Part shown: piece after piece, positions 7,594 to 15,880 of the stretch | How positions within the stretch are numbered: position 1 is the first letter of the stretch | Layout of the letters: every line of letters starts with the position of its first letter | From: Salinicoccus halodurans | GTDB taxonomy: Bacteria; Bacillota; Bacilli; Staphylococcales; Salinicoccaceae | Direction: 5' to 3' | DNA length: 64,000 nucleotides | NCBI RefSeq assembly: GCF_900114445.1 | Contig: NZ_FOTB01000002.1 | Location: 147,752-211,751, forward strand | The notes under the pieces: model-generated | Told to the model about the DNA's origin: nothing | Database searches by the model: none | Seen by the model: the letters and a program-made list of their open reading frames with translations, nothing else | Made by a program: the position numbers and the translations under genes

Positions 7594-9108
7594 ATGGATT
7601 TGGCATTTTCCGGTATATCCGGCATTCTGATCATGCTTTTCTACGGCATAATCATGCTGTTGATTGGTATCATCACATTCTTAAGGAACAAAAAAGTACA
7701 TAGCAGTCTGGATGAGTATTACCTGGGCGGCCGAAGTTTGGGGACTTTAGTTCTGTTCTTTACTTTCTTTGCCACCCAATACAGCGGAAATACAGTGATC
7801 GGCTATTCTGCCGAAGCATACCGCGTTGGCTATGCGAATCTTGTCACAGTGCCTTTTTTCATCATGATCGTACTGGTGTATCTGCTCTATGCACCGAGGC
7901 TGTATAAACTCAGCAGGAAGCATAATATTGTGACGCCGGTGGACTGGCTGCAGCTGCGGTTCAGATCAAAGGCGGTGTCCATGCTCGGGGCAATCATCAT
8001 GCTGTATGCACTGGGCAACTTCCTGCTTGAACAATTGATTGCGATCGGTCAGGGCGTAGCGGGACTGACCGGCGGAACCGTGCCCTATCAGGTCGGTGTC
8101 ATTTTCTTCATCACCATTATGATAATATACGGCTGGCTGGGCGGCATGCGGTCAGTAGCCTACACGGACACGATGCAGGGCATCGCACTGCTCGTCGGGG
8201 TTTTCATGCTCCTGATCGGGACTATCCTCTACTTTGGAGGCCTACCGGAAGCGGGGGACTACATCAGGGCATATTCTCCTGAAAATCTTGGGGTGCCCGA
8301 AGGTATCGGACTGGTCACATGGAGCAACTTCCTGATTCTGGTCGGCTTTGGTGCAGCGGTCTATCCCAATGCCATTCAGCGGATCTTTTCCGCAAAGAAC
8401 GAAAGGGCGTTGAAGAAATCCCTGACACAGATGGCATGGATGCCTTTCCTGACTGCAGGCGTGGTATTCGTTATCGGCATTCTCGCCTATACAGCATTCC
8501 CTGATTTGTCTGTGGCGGAATCTGAACAGGTTGTAGGGATGATGGCGAGTGTCATTGCGAATGAGAACATCATATTCTATGTTGCCATGATCCTTTTATT
8601 CGGCGGTATCATTGCGGCCATCGTTTCCACAGCGGATTCAGTGCTGCTGACTTTTTCATCCATCATTTCAAAGGATCTATACGGAAGGTATATCAATCCG
8701 GAAGCTTCCGACAATAAGAAAATCATGGTGGGCAAGGTCCTGGGTGTTGTAGCGGTCGCTTTTCTTCTGGTCATCGCCTGGAATCCCCCGGCTACGCTGT
8801 ACCAGGTCTTCGTGCTTAAACTGGAAATACTGGTCCAGGTCGCACCTGCAATCATACTCGGGCTGTACTGGAAAAGAAGCCATGCCAAATCCGTGTTCAC
8901 GGGAATGCTTGCGGGAACCCTGCTCGCAGCCTTCTTCACTTTTACAGGACTCAAACCGTTGGGTATTTTCAGTGGTATATGGGGACTGATGTTGAACCTT
9001 GTCGTCTATACAGTGGGGAGTTTCATATTTGGTACAGTGTCTTCAACAGAAAGTGCGCAGGATATGCTGGAGGAGAATAAAGTGCCTTCCGCCCAGCCGG
9101 TGAAATAG
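7594..9108 (+). CDS. sodium:solute symporter family (SSS) protein
   Basis: A 504-residue transporter with about 13 membrane segments. The N-terminal signature (DEYYLGGRSLG, followed by TQYSGNTVIGYSAEAYR) and the Na-binding-type region near ADSVLLTFSSIISKDLY are typical of the PutP/PanF/SGLT superfamily. It is likely a Na+-coupled importer of an organic acid or sugar acid, given the IclR regulator and catabolic genes downstream and the FAH gene upstream. It is cotranscribed with the DUF3311 gene and ends in a hairpin terminator. Confidence 0.87.
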   Translation: MDLAFSGISGILIMLFYGIIMLLIGIITFLRNKKVHSSLDEYYLGGRSLGTLVLFFTFFATQYSGNTVIGYSAEAYRVGYANLVTVPFFIMIVLVYLLYAPRLYKLSRKHNIVTPVDWLQLRFRSKAVSMLGAIIMLYALGNFLLEQLIAIGQGVAGLTGGTVPYQVGVIFFITIMIIYGWLGGMRSVAYTDTMQGIALLVGVFMLLIGTILYFGGLPEAGDYIRAYSPENLGVPEGIGLVTWSNFLILVGFGAAVYPNAIQRIFSAKNERALKKSLTQMAWMPFLTAGVVFVIGILAYTAFPDLSVAESEQVVGMMASVIANENIIFYVAMILLFGGIIAAIVSTADSVLLTFSSIISKDLYGRYINPEASDNKKIMVGKVLGVVAVAFLLVIAWNPPATLYQVFVLKLEILVQVAPAIILGLYWKRSHAKSVFTGMLAGTLLAAFFTFTGLKPLGIFSGIWGLMLNLVVYTVGSFIFGTVSSTESAQDMLEENKVPSAQPVK

Positions 9109-9135
9109 CATCATGATAAAAATTCAGATATGGAA

Positions 9136-9168
9136 TAGGGCATAACGTTATTGTTATGCCTTATTTTT
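9136..9168 (+). terminator. rho-independent terminator
   Basis: A stem GGCATAAC/GTTATGCC with flanking wobble and A-T pairs and a GTTATT loop, followed by a T-rich tail. It lies 30 bases after the SSS stop codon. Confidence 0.75.
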
Positions 9169-9201
9169 ATTACAGTGAATGAAACCCTTTTCATTTTTCT
9201 G

Positions 9202-9269
9202 TTGACATGTGATTTCCAAAGTAATATATTTATATTTAAGTTCATATACAGAAACGTAGTTTGTATATG
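9202..9269 (+). promoter_or_regulatory. iclR promoter with downstream inverted-repeat operator
   Basis: TTGACA (9202-9207) and TATATT (9225-9230) are separated by 17 bases. Downstream, CATATACA (9243-9250) and TGTATATG (9262-9269) form an inverted repeat with 19-bp centre spacing, between the promoter and the start codon. This is a typical autorepression arrangement. Confidence 0.6.
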
Positions 9270-9286
9270 TGAACAGGAGTGAGGAA

Positions 9287-10036
9287 ATGTCGGTAAAATC
9301 TGCAGAAAGAGTGCTTGATGTCATCGATTATTTAACTTCGGCGGATGAGGGTGCGACTTTGATGGAACTGTCCAAAAGACTGGATATTCCTAAAAGCAGC
9401 ATGTCGCAGCTGCTGGGGACGATGACACGAAAGAATTATCTGGTCAAAACGGAGGGGAATATTTATAAGCTTGGATATAAGTTAATTATTGCTGGCAATA
9501 AAGCGAGGACTAGTAATGATATTTATAGTGCGAGTATATCTATTCTAAAAAATAAAGTTGTAGTTACTGGAGAAACTTTATTTTTAGCAATTAGATCATC
9601 AACAGAGATTATTTATCTTGCCAAAGTTGATAGCGATAATTCCCATAGGACTACAGCACAACCGGGAGTGAGAAAACCTTTGCATTCTACAGGTTTAGGA
9701 AAAACTTTTTTAACTTATGAAGATGAGGAAGTAAGAGAAAAATTGCTTGAAAGTATAAATTATACTCAGTTTACTCCTAAAACTATAACTAATAAACAAC
9801 GTTTGAATTGCGCATTAGAGAAATATGAAAAACAAGGGTACGTTATTGATGATGAGGAAGGAGAAGAAGGAGTTTTTTGTATAGCGGCACCTATATTAGA
9901 TGATACAGGAAAAATAATTGCTGCAATTAGTTGTGCTGGGAACAGAGAGAGAATGTTAGAAAGAAAAGAAGTAATAGCAGAGGAAATAGTAAAATCAGCT
10001 AATGAAATTTCAAGAACTCAAGGGTTTAACTTTTGA
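9287..10036 (+). CDS. IclR family transcriptional regulator (compositional mosaic)
   Basis: A 249-residue regulator. Residues 1-65 are the winged helix-turn-helix (LMELSKRLDIPKSSMSQLLG). The rest is the IclR effector domain, with TTAQPGVRKPLHSTGLGK and a C-terminal half containing FCIAAPILDD and AAISCAGN. ATG 9287 is preferred over GTG 9269 because AGGAGTGAGG sits correctly before it and 9269 lies inside the operator repeat. The DNA changes abruptly from moderate to low GC near base 9480, inside the reading frame. The DNA-binding domain and the effector domain thus appear to have different origins. It probably controls the sugar-acid genes on both sides. Confidence 0.88.
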   Translation: MSVKSAERVLDVIDYLTSADEGATLMELSKRLDIPKSSMSQLLGTMTRKNYLVKTEGNIYKLGYKLIIAGNKARTSNDIYSASISILKNKVVVTGETLFLAIRSSTEIIYLAKVDSDNSHRTTAQPGVRKPLHSTGLGKTFLTYEDEEVREKLLESINYTQFTPKTITNKQRLNCALEKYEKQGYVIDDEEGEEGVFCIAAPILDDTGKIIAAISCAGNRERMLERKEVIAEEIVKSANEISRTQGFNF

Positions 10037-10147
10037 ATATATTTAAAAATGAGGTGTTTTTTAATTAATATTATCAATGAATATAAAAAAGAAATAATAA
10101 AGAATTCTAATGAATTTATATAATTTTTAAAGAAGGTGATATAAATA

Positions 10148-11152
10148 ATGAAATTAATTTTAATAGATTGTGGAACAACCAATACAAGAATACGAATTGT
10201 TAATAAAAATTCAAGAGAATCCATGAGTACTTTGAAAATAAATGTGGGTGTAAAAAACTCTGCGATTGAGAACAGTAATTATAATTTGAAAACTTCTATT
10301 GAAGAAGGCATCGATAAAATATTAGTAAAAAACTCTCTAAAACGTGATGAAATTGAACACATTGTTGCTTCAGGGATGATAACTTCTAATTTAGGTTTAA
10401 AAGAAGTCCCCCATATAGTAGCACCTGCTAGCTTGGACGATTTTGCTAACTCTATAGAGAAAGATCGACTAGCAGGAATAACTTGCTACTTCATACCAGG
10501 AATGAAAAATGCAGATATCAGTGAAAATCCGACATTAGAAGATATTAAAAATATGGATATTATGCGAGGAGAAGAGGTTGAAGCTTTCGGACTACTTGAT
10601 CAAATTAATGAGACTGGAAATGGATTAATAATCTTACCGGGTTCCCACACAAAGTACATATTAGTTGATGAGGATAAAAAACTTTTATCATGTTTTTCAA
10701 CTTTAGGCGGGGAATTAATTCATGCAGTTCAAAGCAGTACCATAATCTCCAACTCACTGAAGAATGGCTTAATTAAGGAAATGGATTTAGTTTCACTTGA
10801 AGAAGGTTACAAAGCAACTATTTTTGAAGGTATGACAAGGGCATTATTTCGAATAAGACTTTTAGACTTGTATTCCTCATTCACTGAAAATCAAAGAGCA
10901 AATTTTTTACTTGGTTCGATAATTTCTGAAGATATACGAGGTTTGAAGTACTATTTAAAAAATAGAAAAATAGATTGGATAGTAGTCGGCGGATCCCAAT
11001 TTTTAAGAGAAGGGATGACATTCTTACTTTCTAAAGAATTTAGCAATCGAAAAATAATAACAGCAACAGAAGAGCAAGTTGAAAATTCATATATTATTGG
11101 TTCTATTTTAATACAAGATTATATTAATAACAGGGGTGATGTGAATGTTTAA
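10148..11152 (+). CDS. dgoK: 2-dehydro-3-deoxygalactonokinase (DgoK family)
   Basis: A 334-residue kinase expected to convert 2-keto-3-deoxy-galactonate plus ATP to the 6-phosphate, in the De Ley-Doudoroff galactonate pathway. The N-terminal phosphate motif DCGTTNTRIRI and the later GSHTKYILVD and GGSQFLREG motifs are typical of DgoK. Its partner enzymes, KDPGal aldolase and galactonate dehydratase, lie downstream at 15254 and 15880. The gene is strongly AT-rich compared with those partners. AGAAGGTGAT precedes the ATG. Its last codons overlap the start of the binding-protein gene. Confidence 0.85.
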   Translation: MKLILIDCGTTNTRIRIVNKNSRESMSTLKINVGVKNSAIENSNYNLKTSIEEGIDKILVKNSLKRDEIEHIVASGMITSNLGLKEVPHIVAPASLDDFANSIEKDRLAGITCYFIPGMKNADISENPTLEDIKNMDIMRGEEVEAFGLLDQINETGNGLIILPGSHTKYILVDEDKKLLSCFSTLGGELIHAVQSSTIISNSLKNGLIKEMDLVSLEEGYKATIFEGMTRALFRIRLLDLYSSFTENQRANFLLGSIISEDIRGLKYYLKNRKIDWIVVGGSQFLREGMTFLLSKEFSNRKIITATEEQVENSYIIGSILIQDYINNRGDVNV

Positions 11153-12149
11153 TTTAAAGAAAAAAGGATCAGTATTATTGATGATGATGTTAATGATTGT
11201 TTTAAGTGCTTGTAATGGTGAAGGAAATGAAGAAGGAACTGCTAATGGTGAAAATCAAGGAACCGATTTTCCGAATAAAGAAATAGAACTAATAGTTCCT
11301 ACAGCAGCAGGTGGGGGAACCGATATGGTTGCAAGACAATTAGTCGATATCGCCCAAGATGATCTTGATGAATCCATCGGCGTGATGAATGTTGAAGGTG
11401 GAAGTGGGTCTGTTGGTATGACTCAAGCTGCCAATGCAAACCCAGATGGGTATACTGCCACAATGGTAATTGCAGAATTAGCTATGTATGAACATTTAGG
11501 AACTTCACCTCTCACACCTGAGGATTTTAAGCCAGTTGCTTTGATAAATTATGATCCGGCTGCTTTAACGGTTCCTGCAGATGCTCCATATGATACAGTT
11601 GGAGAATTTATTGAGTATGCCAAGGAACATCCTGGGGAAGTTAGTGTAGGGAATGCCGGCCCAGGCTCAATATGGCATGTAGCAGCGGCAAATCTAGAGA
11701 ATGCAGCGGATATTGAGTTAAATCACGTGCCACACGAGGGGGCCGCCCCTGCAGTAACTGCATTGGCTGGAAATCATATTGACGCTGTTACAGTTAGTCC
11801 AGCTGAGGTTAGAACACAGCTAGATGCAGGGAGTGTGAAAGTGTTAGCTGTAATGTCCGATGAAAGACATGATTTAATACCGGATGTTCCTACACTATCG
11901 GAAGAAGGAATAGATGCCGAGTCTATTGGAACATGGAGAGGGATAACTGTACCTTCAGAAACTCCAGATGAGATAGTTGAAATTTTGGAAGAAACATTTG
12001 TATCTGCTGCTAAAGAAGAAGAATTTATTGACTTTATGAATAAAAATGGTTTAGGTGTTCAGGTAAAAGGATCAGAAGAATTTGGTGAATTTATGGAAGA
12101 AAATAGAGCGATGTTCGGAGAAATAATACCTGAGATGGGACTAGAATAA
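11145..12149 (+). CDS. TctC-type solute-binding lipoprotein
   Basis: A 334-residue extracytoplasmic binding protein of the tripartite tricarboxylate transporter (TTT) family. Residues 1-22 are a lipoprotein signal peptide with lipobox LSAC (Cys23), so it is anchored to the outer face of the membrane. The mature domain has the family motifs IELIVPTAAGGGTDMVAR, NPDGYT and GTWRGI. Many TctC proteins bind carboxylates. Context suggests a sugar acid such as galactonate or a keto-deoxy acid. It overlaps dgoK by 8 bases, and tctB follows after a hairpin. Confidence 0.87.
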   Translation: MFNLKKKGSVLLMMMLMIVLSACNGEGNEEGTANGENQGTDFPNKEIELIVPTAAGGGTDMVARQLVDIAQDDLDESIGVMNVEGGSGSVGMTQAANANPDGYTATMVIAELAMYEHLGTSPLTPEDFKPVALINYDPAALTVPADAPYDTVGEFIEYAKEHPGEVSVGNAGPGSIWHVAAANLENAADIELNHVPHEGAAPAVTALAGNHIDAVTVSPAEVRTQLDAGSVKVLAVMSDERHDLIPDVPTLSEEGIDAESIGTWRGITVPSETPDEIVEILEETFVSAAKEEEFIDFMNKNGLGVQVKGSEEFGEFMEENRAMFGEIIPEMGLE

Positions 12150-12163
12150 TATAAAATAAATTA

Positions 12164-12199
12164 AACTAAAAGAACTTTAGATATAAAGTTCTTTTAGTT
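12164..12199 (+). terminator. intercistronic hairpin between tctC and tctB
   Basis: AACTAAAAGAACTTTA (12164-12179) and its exact complement (12184-12199) form a perfect 16-bp stem with a four-base loop. It is not followed by a T-run, so it is more likely a partial terminator or mRNA stabiliser that raises tctC expression over tctB/tctA. Confidence 0.65.
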
Positions 12200-12217
12200 A
12201 TATAAGGGGACGAATCA

Positions 12218-12661
12218 ATGAAATTTAATATACCCAATTTTATATCAGGGATAATTGTTACAGTATTAGGGCTCTTTTTTTTGATTTTAAGTTTTGGAAT
12301 TAAGACAAATTCTAATGATATTTTTAATGCATCATTTATGCCTAAGGTATATACTACTTTAATCATATTATTTGGAATTTCAATTATAATTAATTCTTTT
12401 AAAGATAAAATAAATCACCAAACTTTAAAAGAATACAAAGGTCCAATTTTGACTATGCTTTTAGTAACCATCTATGTGATAGTAATACCGATTTTAGGGT
12501 ATTATCTTTCAACAATAATAATGATATTTGCTTTTCTTTTTATTGTTAAATTTGAAAATAGAGTTTTGTTAGTTTTAACGCCCTTTATTGCAAGCGCCTT
12601 AATTTATGCAGTTTTTGAGATATTACTTCAAGTTCCTATACCCAAAGGTTCATTATTTTGA
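12218..12661 (+). CDS. TctB-type small membrane subunit of TTT transporter
   Basis: A 147-residue membrane protein with four hydrophobic segments (the first at residues 7-27, then ones around TTLIILFGISIIINSF, MLLVTIYVIVIPILGYYL and LLVLTPFIASALIYAVF). This size and layout fit the TctB (DUF1468) subunit that pairs with TctA and TctC. AAGGGGA precedes the ATG. Sequence in this family is poorly conserved, so identification rests mainly on topology and on its place between tctC and tctA. Confidence 0.82.
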   Translation: MKFNIPNFISGIIVTVLGLFFLILSFGIKTNSNDIFNASFMPKVYTTLIILFGISIIINSFKDKINHQTLKEYKGPILTMLLVTIYVIVIPILGYYLSTIIMIFAFLFIVKFENRVLLVLTPFIASALIYAVFEILLQVPIPKGSLF

Positions 12662-12679
12662 TGAAAGGAGGTTGGGAAT

Positions 12680-14164
12680 ATGGACGTTTTGATGGAAGGC
12701 TTTTCAAACACATTAACTTTTAATACTATTTTATTTATCTTTCTAGGTGTGATAAGTGGAATAGCTATTGGAGTTTTACCTGGGTTAACAGCAACAATGG
12801 GAGTTGCACTTTTACTTCCAATTACATTTGGAATGGAGCCATTGCCAGGTATTTTATTATTAATTGGAGTTTATTTTGGAGCAGTGTACGGAGGGACTAT
12901 AACTGCAATACTAATAAATACGCCTGGTACACCTGCCTCAGCTGCCACTGCTCTAGATGGATATCCTATGACCCAAAAAGGGGAGGCACGGAAAGCTCTG
13001 ACGATTGCCACTTTATCAACATCAATAGGAGGAATTATTAGTGTAATTGTTTTGATTCTTTTAGCACCTCAGCTAGCTAATTTCGCTTTACAATTTAGCG
13101 CCCCCGAAACATTTGCATTAGCATTATTTGGGATAACTATTATATCAAGTTTAACTGGAAAATCCTTTGCAAAAGGCATTGTCGCCGGCCTCGTAGGCCT
13201 ATTGATTGCAACAATTGGTTTAGATCCAATAGGTGGAACGCAAAGATTTACATTTGGGAGTATGAACTTAAATAATGGAGTTAATTTAATCCCAGTAATG
13301 ATAGGTCTATTCGCTGCTGCAGAAGCATTTCGCTCAGTTGAAAAATTATTTAGTAAAGATAAGATAGAAGTGGCAATAAAGAAAACCAAGCTTAAATGGT
13401 CAGAGTTTAAATCATTAATTACTACTATATTAAGATCAGCAGGAATAGGAACTTTTGTTGGTATGATACCTGGATCAGGGGCTGATATAACAGCATTCAT
13501 TGCTTATAATGAAGCAAAACGTTTTTCTAAAGACAAATCGAAGTTTGGAAAGGGAGAAATGAAAGGTATTGCCGCACCTGAAGCTGCTAATAGTAGCTTA
13601 ACAGGCGGAGCTATGATACCGATGTTAACTTTAGGTATTCCGGGAGATGCTGTAACCGCAGTTTTACTTGGTGCTTTAATTGTACAAGGTTTACAACCAG
13701 GGCCTATGCTATTTGAGCAAGATGGCGTCCTAGTATATGGTTTGTTTATTGGTATGCTAATCGCCAATTTATTAATTCTAATTTTGGGTATTTATGGTAC
13801 TAGATTTTTTACAAAGGTTTTACTCATTCCTAAAGCAATTTTAGTACCGGTAATTATAATGTTATGTGCAGTAGGATCTTATTCACTTGGCAACAATTAC
13901 TTTGATGTTATTGTAATGCTGGTGTTCGGTATTATAGGCTATTTTATGATTAAGAATGATTTTCCTGCTTCTCCTTTGATTCTCGGTTTAATTCTAGGTC
14001 CAATAATGGAAAGTAACTTTAGAAGAGCTTTAGTTATGTCTCAAGGAGACTTCTCAATATTCATTACTAGACCTATAACAGCGGTTTTACTAATTTTCGC
14101 GTTTATCACCCTGTTTTCTCCTTTAATCATTAAACTTATAAAGAAGAAATATCGAAAAATATAA
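12680..14164 (+). CDS. TctA-type large permease of TTT transporter
   Basis: A 494-residue integral membrane protein with about 11-12 segments. TctA signatures are present: LPGLTATMGVALLLP near residue 35, NTPGTPASAATALDGYP near residue 80 and MIPGSGADITAFIAYNEAKR near residue 260, with APEAANSS further on. It forms the transport channel served by the TctC lipoprotein, driven by the ion gradient. AAAGGAGGTT gives a strong ribosome binding site. The three tct genes and dgoK share the same low GC content. Confidence 0.9.
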   Translation: MDVLMEGFSNTLTFNTILFIFLGVISGIAIGVLPGLTATMGVALLLPITFGMEPLPGILLLIGVYFGAVYGGTITAILINTPGTPASAATALDGYPMTQKGEARKALTIATLSTSIGGIISVIVLILLAPQLANFALQFSAPETFALALFGITIISSLTGKSFAKGIVAGLVGLLIATIGLDPIGGTQRFTFGSMNLNNGVNLIPVMIGLFAAAEAFRSVEKLFSKDKIEVAIKKTKLKWSEFKSLITTILRSAGIGTFVGMIPGSGADITAFIAYNEAKRFSKDKSKFGKGEMKGIAAPEAANSSLTGGAMIPMLTLGIPGDAVTAVLLGALIVQGLQPGPMLFEQDGVLVYGLFIGMLIANLLILILGIYGTRFFTKVLLIPKAILVPVIIMLCAVGSYSLGNNYFDVIVMLVFGIIGYFMIKNDFPASPLILGLILGPIMESNFRRALVMSQGDFSIFITRPITAVLLIFAFITLFSPLIIKLIKKKYRKI

Positions 14165-14188
14165 ATATAAAAAGGACAAAGATAATTT

Positions 14189-15153
14189 ATGAAACCAACT
14201 GTTTTTATTACTAAAAAAATACCTAGAGAAGTTGAGGAATATATATCAAGACATTGTAATTATGAAATCTGGGATAAAAATCAGCCTATCACTAGAAAGG
14301 AATTACTAGGAAAAATCGAAAATATAGATGGAATAATGACAACTAAAGAATCAATTGATGAAGAATTTTTAAACTATGCAAAAAATATAAAGATAGTCTC
14401 TAATATTGCTGTTGGTTATGATAATTTTGATGTTGAGTTAATGAGAAACAACAATGTGAAAGGAACACATACACCACATGTTTTAGATGAAACAGTAGCG
14501 GACACAGCTTTTGGTCTACTTGTTATGACCTCACGAAAACTATCTTATCTGGATCGTTATGTGAAAGAAGGTCAATGGAAAACAAAAGAGCACGAATCAT
14601 TTTTAGGTAAAGATATTCATAATTCTACTTTAGGAGTAATTGGCTCGGGTAGAATTGGTGAAAAAATCATTCGTAGAGCTACATTGGGGTTCAATATGGA
14701 GGTTTTATACCATAACAGATCAAGAAATAAAGAAATTGAAAATAAATATAACGCTCAATACACTAGCAAGGAAAAATTACTTAAAGAAGCAGATTTTATT
14801 ATGACATTACTACCTTTAAACAAACAACTAATTATATATCACATGAAGAGTTTGAATTAATGAGAGAAGAAGGTTTTTTTATTAACATTTCACGAGGTAA
14901 AGTTGTTGATGAGCTAGCATTAATCGATGCACTTAAGAAAAAGAAAATCGCAGGAGCTGGGTTAGATGTGTATGAAGAAGAGCCGATATCTATTGATAGT
15001 CCTCTCCTAAATATGAATAACGTCGTAACATTGCCGCATGTAGGTTCTGCGTCAAAAAAAACGAGAGATGATATGGCTATGAAGGCAGCTAAAAATCTAG
15101 TTTCAGGAATTTACAATGAAGAACCAGAAGATTTAATAAAAGAAATGAAATGA
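14189..15153 (+). pseudogene. D-2-hydroxyacid dehydrogenase, frameshifted
   Basis: The reading frame is interrupted near 14820-14828 by what looks like one missing A in AAACAAACAACTAA. Restoring one base joins the two parts into about 321 residues. The first part holds the catalytic-domain start, LDETVADTAFGLL and the NAD motif GVIGSGRIGEKI. The second holds INISRGKVVDE (Arg), the Glu in VYEEEPI and the His in LPHVGS. The family reduces glyoxylate/hydroxypyruvate or 2-keto acids. It could be a true pseudogene, a very recent mutation or a sequencing error. It is part of the low-GC block and ends in a hairpin. Confidence 0.8.
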
Positions 15154-15172
15154 TTGAAAGTATTGTTCAAAG

Positions 15173-15224
15173 TGCTCATACTAAATTATTTTATAAATTC
15201 CTTAAGTATGAGCATTATTATTTT
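15173..15224 (+). terminator. hairpin with T-rich tail
   Basis: TGCTCATACT (15173-15182) and AGTATGAGCA (15205-15214) form a 10-bp stem with a 22-base loop, followed by TTATTATTTT. It may weaken read-through from the low-GC block into the aldolase gene. Confidence 0.55.
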
Positions 15225-15253
15225 ATGAAAGTTAAAATAAAGGTGGATTTTAA

Positions 15254-15880
15254 ATGACGATATTAAATAAAATTACAGACCATAAGATGATCGGCATCCT
15301 GCGCGGCTATGGCACGGAGGAAGCGGTGAAGATTGTAAGGACGCTGATAGACAGCGGCTTCAATGTGATAGAGGTGGCCCTGAATTCACCGGATGCAAAG
15401 GGAACGCTGAAAACTTTGAAAGAAACATTCGGCAGCGATATCGTGCTCGGTGCCGGCACCGTTTTAAATGTCGAAGATGCGGAGGACTGCATCAATAACG
15501 GTGCCGAATTTTTATTGTCACCGGTCTACAATGAAGCGGTGCTCGAATTCTCTGCCAAAAAGGATGTATTATACATCCCGGGGTGCTATACTCCGACGGA
15601 GATCTACAACGCACAGGAGGCAGGTGCCGGAATGGTCAAAGTGTTCCCGGCAGGCCAGCTGAAGGCAGGTTATATCAAAGATGTCCTGGCGCCGATGAAT
15701 GATCTCATCCTGCTGCCGACGGGCGGGGTCACTCCCGGAAACATAAATGAATTTCTGGATGCTGGCGCCAAAGCGGCGGGCATCAGTTCCGCCCTGGTCC
15801 CGAAAGGTGAAGTGAACGCAAAGCTGCTGGAAGAAGTGAGTGACAGAGCACGAAAGTTCAAGGAGGCATTGGATAGATAA
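15254..15880 (+). CDS. KDPG/KDPGal aldolase
   Basis: A 208-residue class I aldolase (TIM barrel) that splits 2-keto-3-deoxy-6-phospho-gluconate or -galactonate into pyruvate and glyceraldehyde-3-phosphate. Family residues are visible: Arg17 in GILRG, Glu40 in VIEVALNSP, and the Schiff-base Lys129 in MVKVFPAG. PTGGV forms the phosphate-binding loop. Its neighbours dgoK and dgoD make the galactonate version (DgoA) likely. The first dozen codons are AT-rich and the rest is GC-richer, so the right edge of the low-GC block lies around 15285. It overlaps dgoD by one base (TAATG). Confidence 0.88.
   Translation: MTILNKITDHKMIGILRGYGTEEAVKIVRTLIDSGFNVIEVALNSPDAKGTLKTLKETFGSDIVLGAGTVLNVEDAEDCINNGAEFLLSPVYNEAVLEFSAKKDVLYIPGCYTPTEIYNAQEAGAGMVKVFPAGQLKAGYIKDVLAPMNDLILLPTGGVTPGNINEFLDAGAKAAGISSALVPKGEVNAKLLEEVSDRARKFKEALDR

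Noticed and set aside
14860-15153. Separate 97-residue dehydrogenase gene
   Set aside because: It is the C-terminal part of the frameshifted D-2-hydroxyacid dehydrogenase beginning at 14189; it has no ribosome binding site of its own and lacks the NAD motif.
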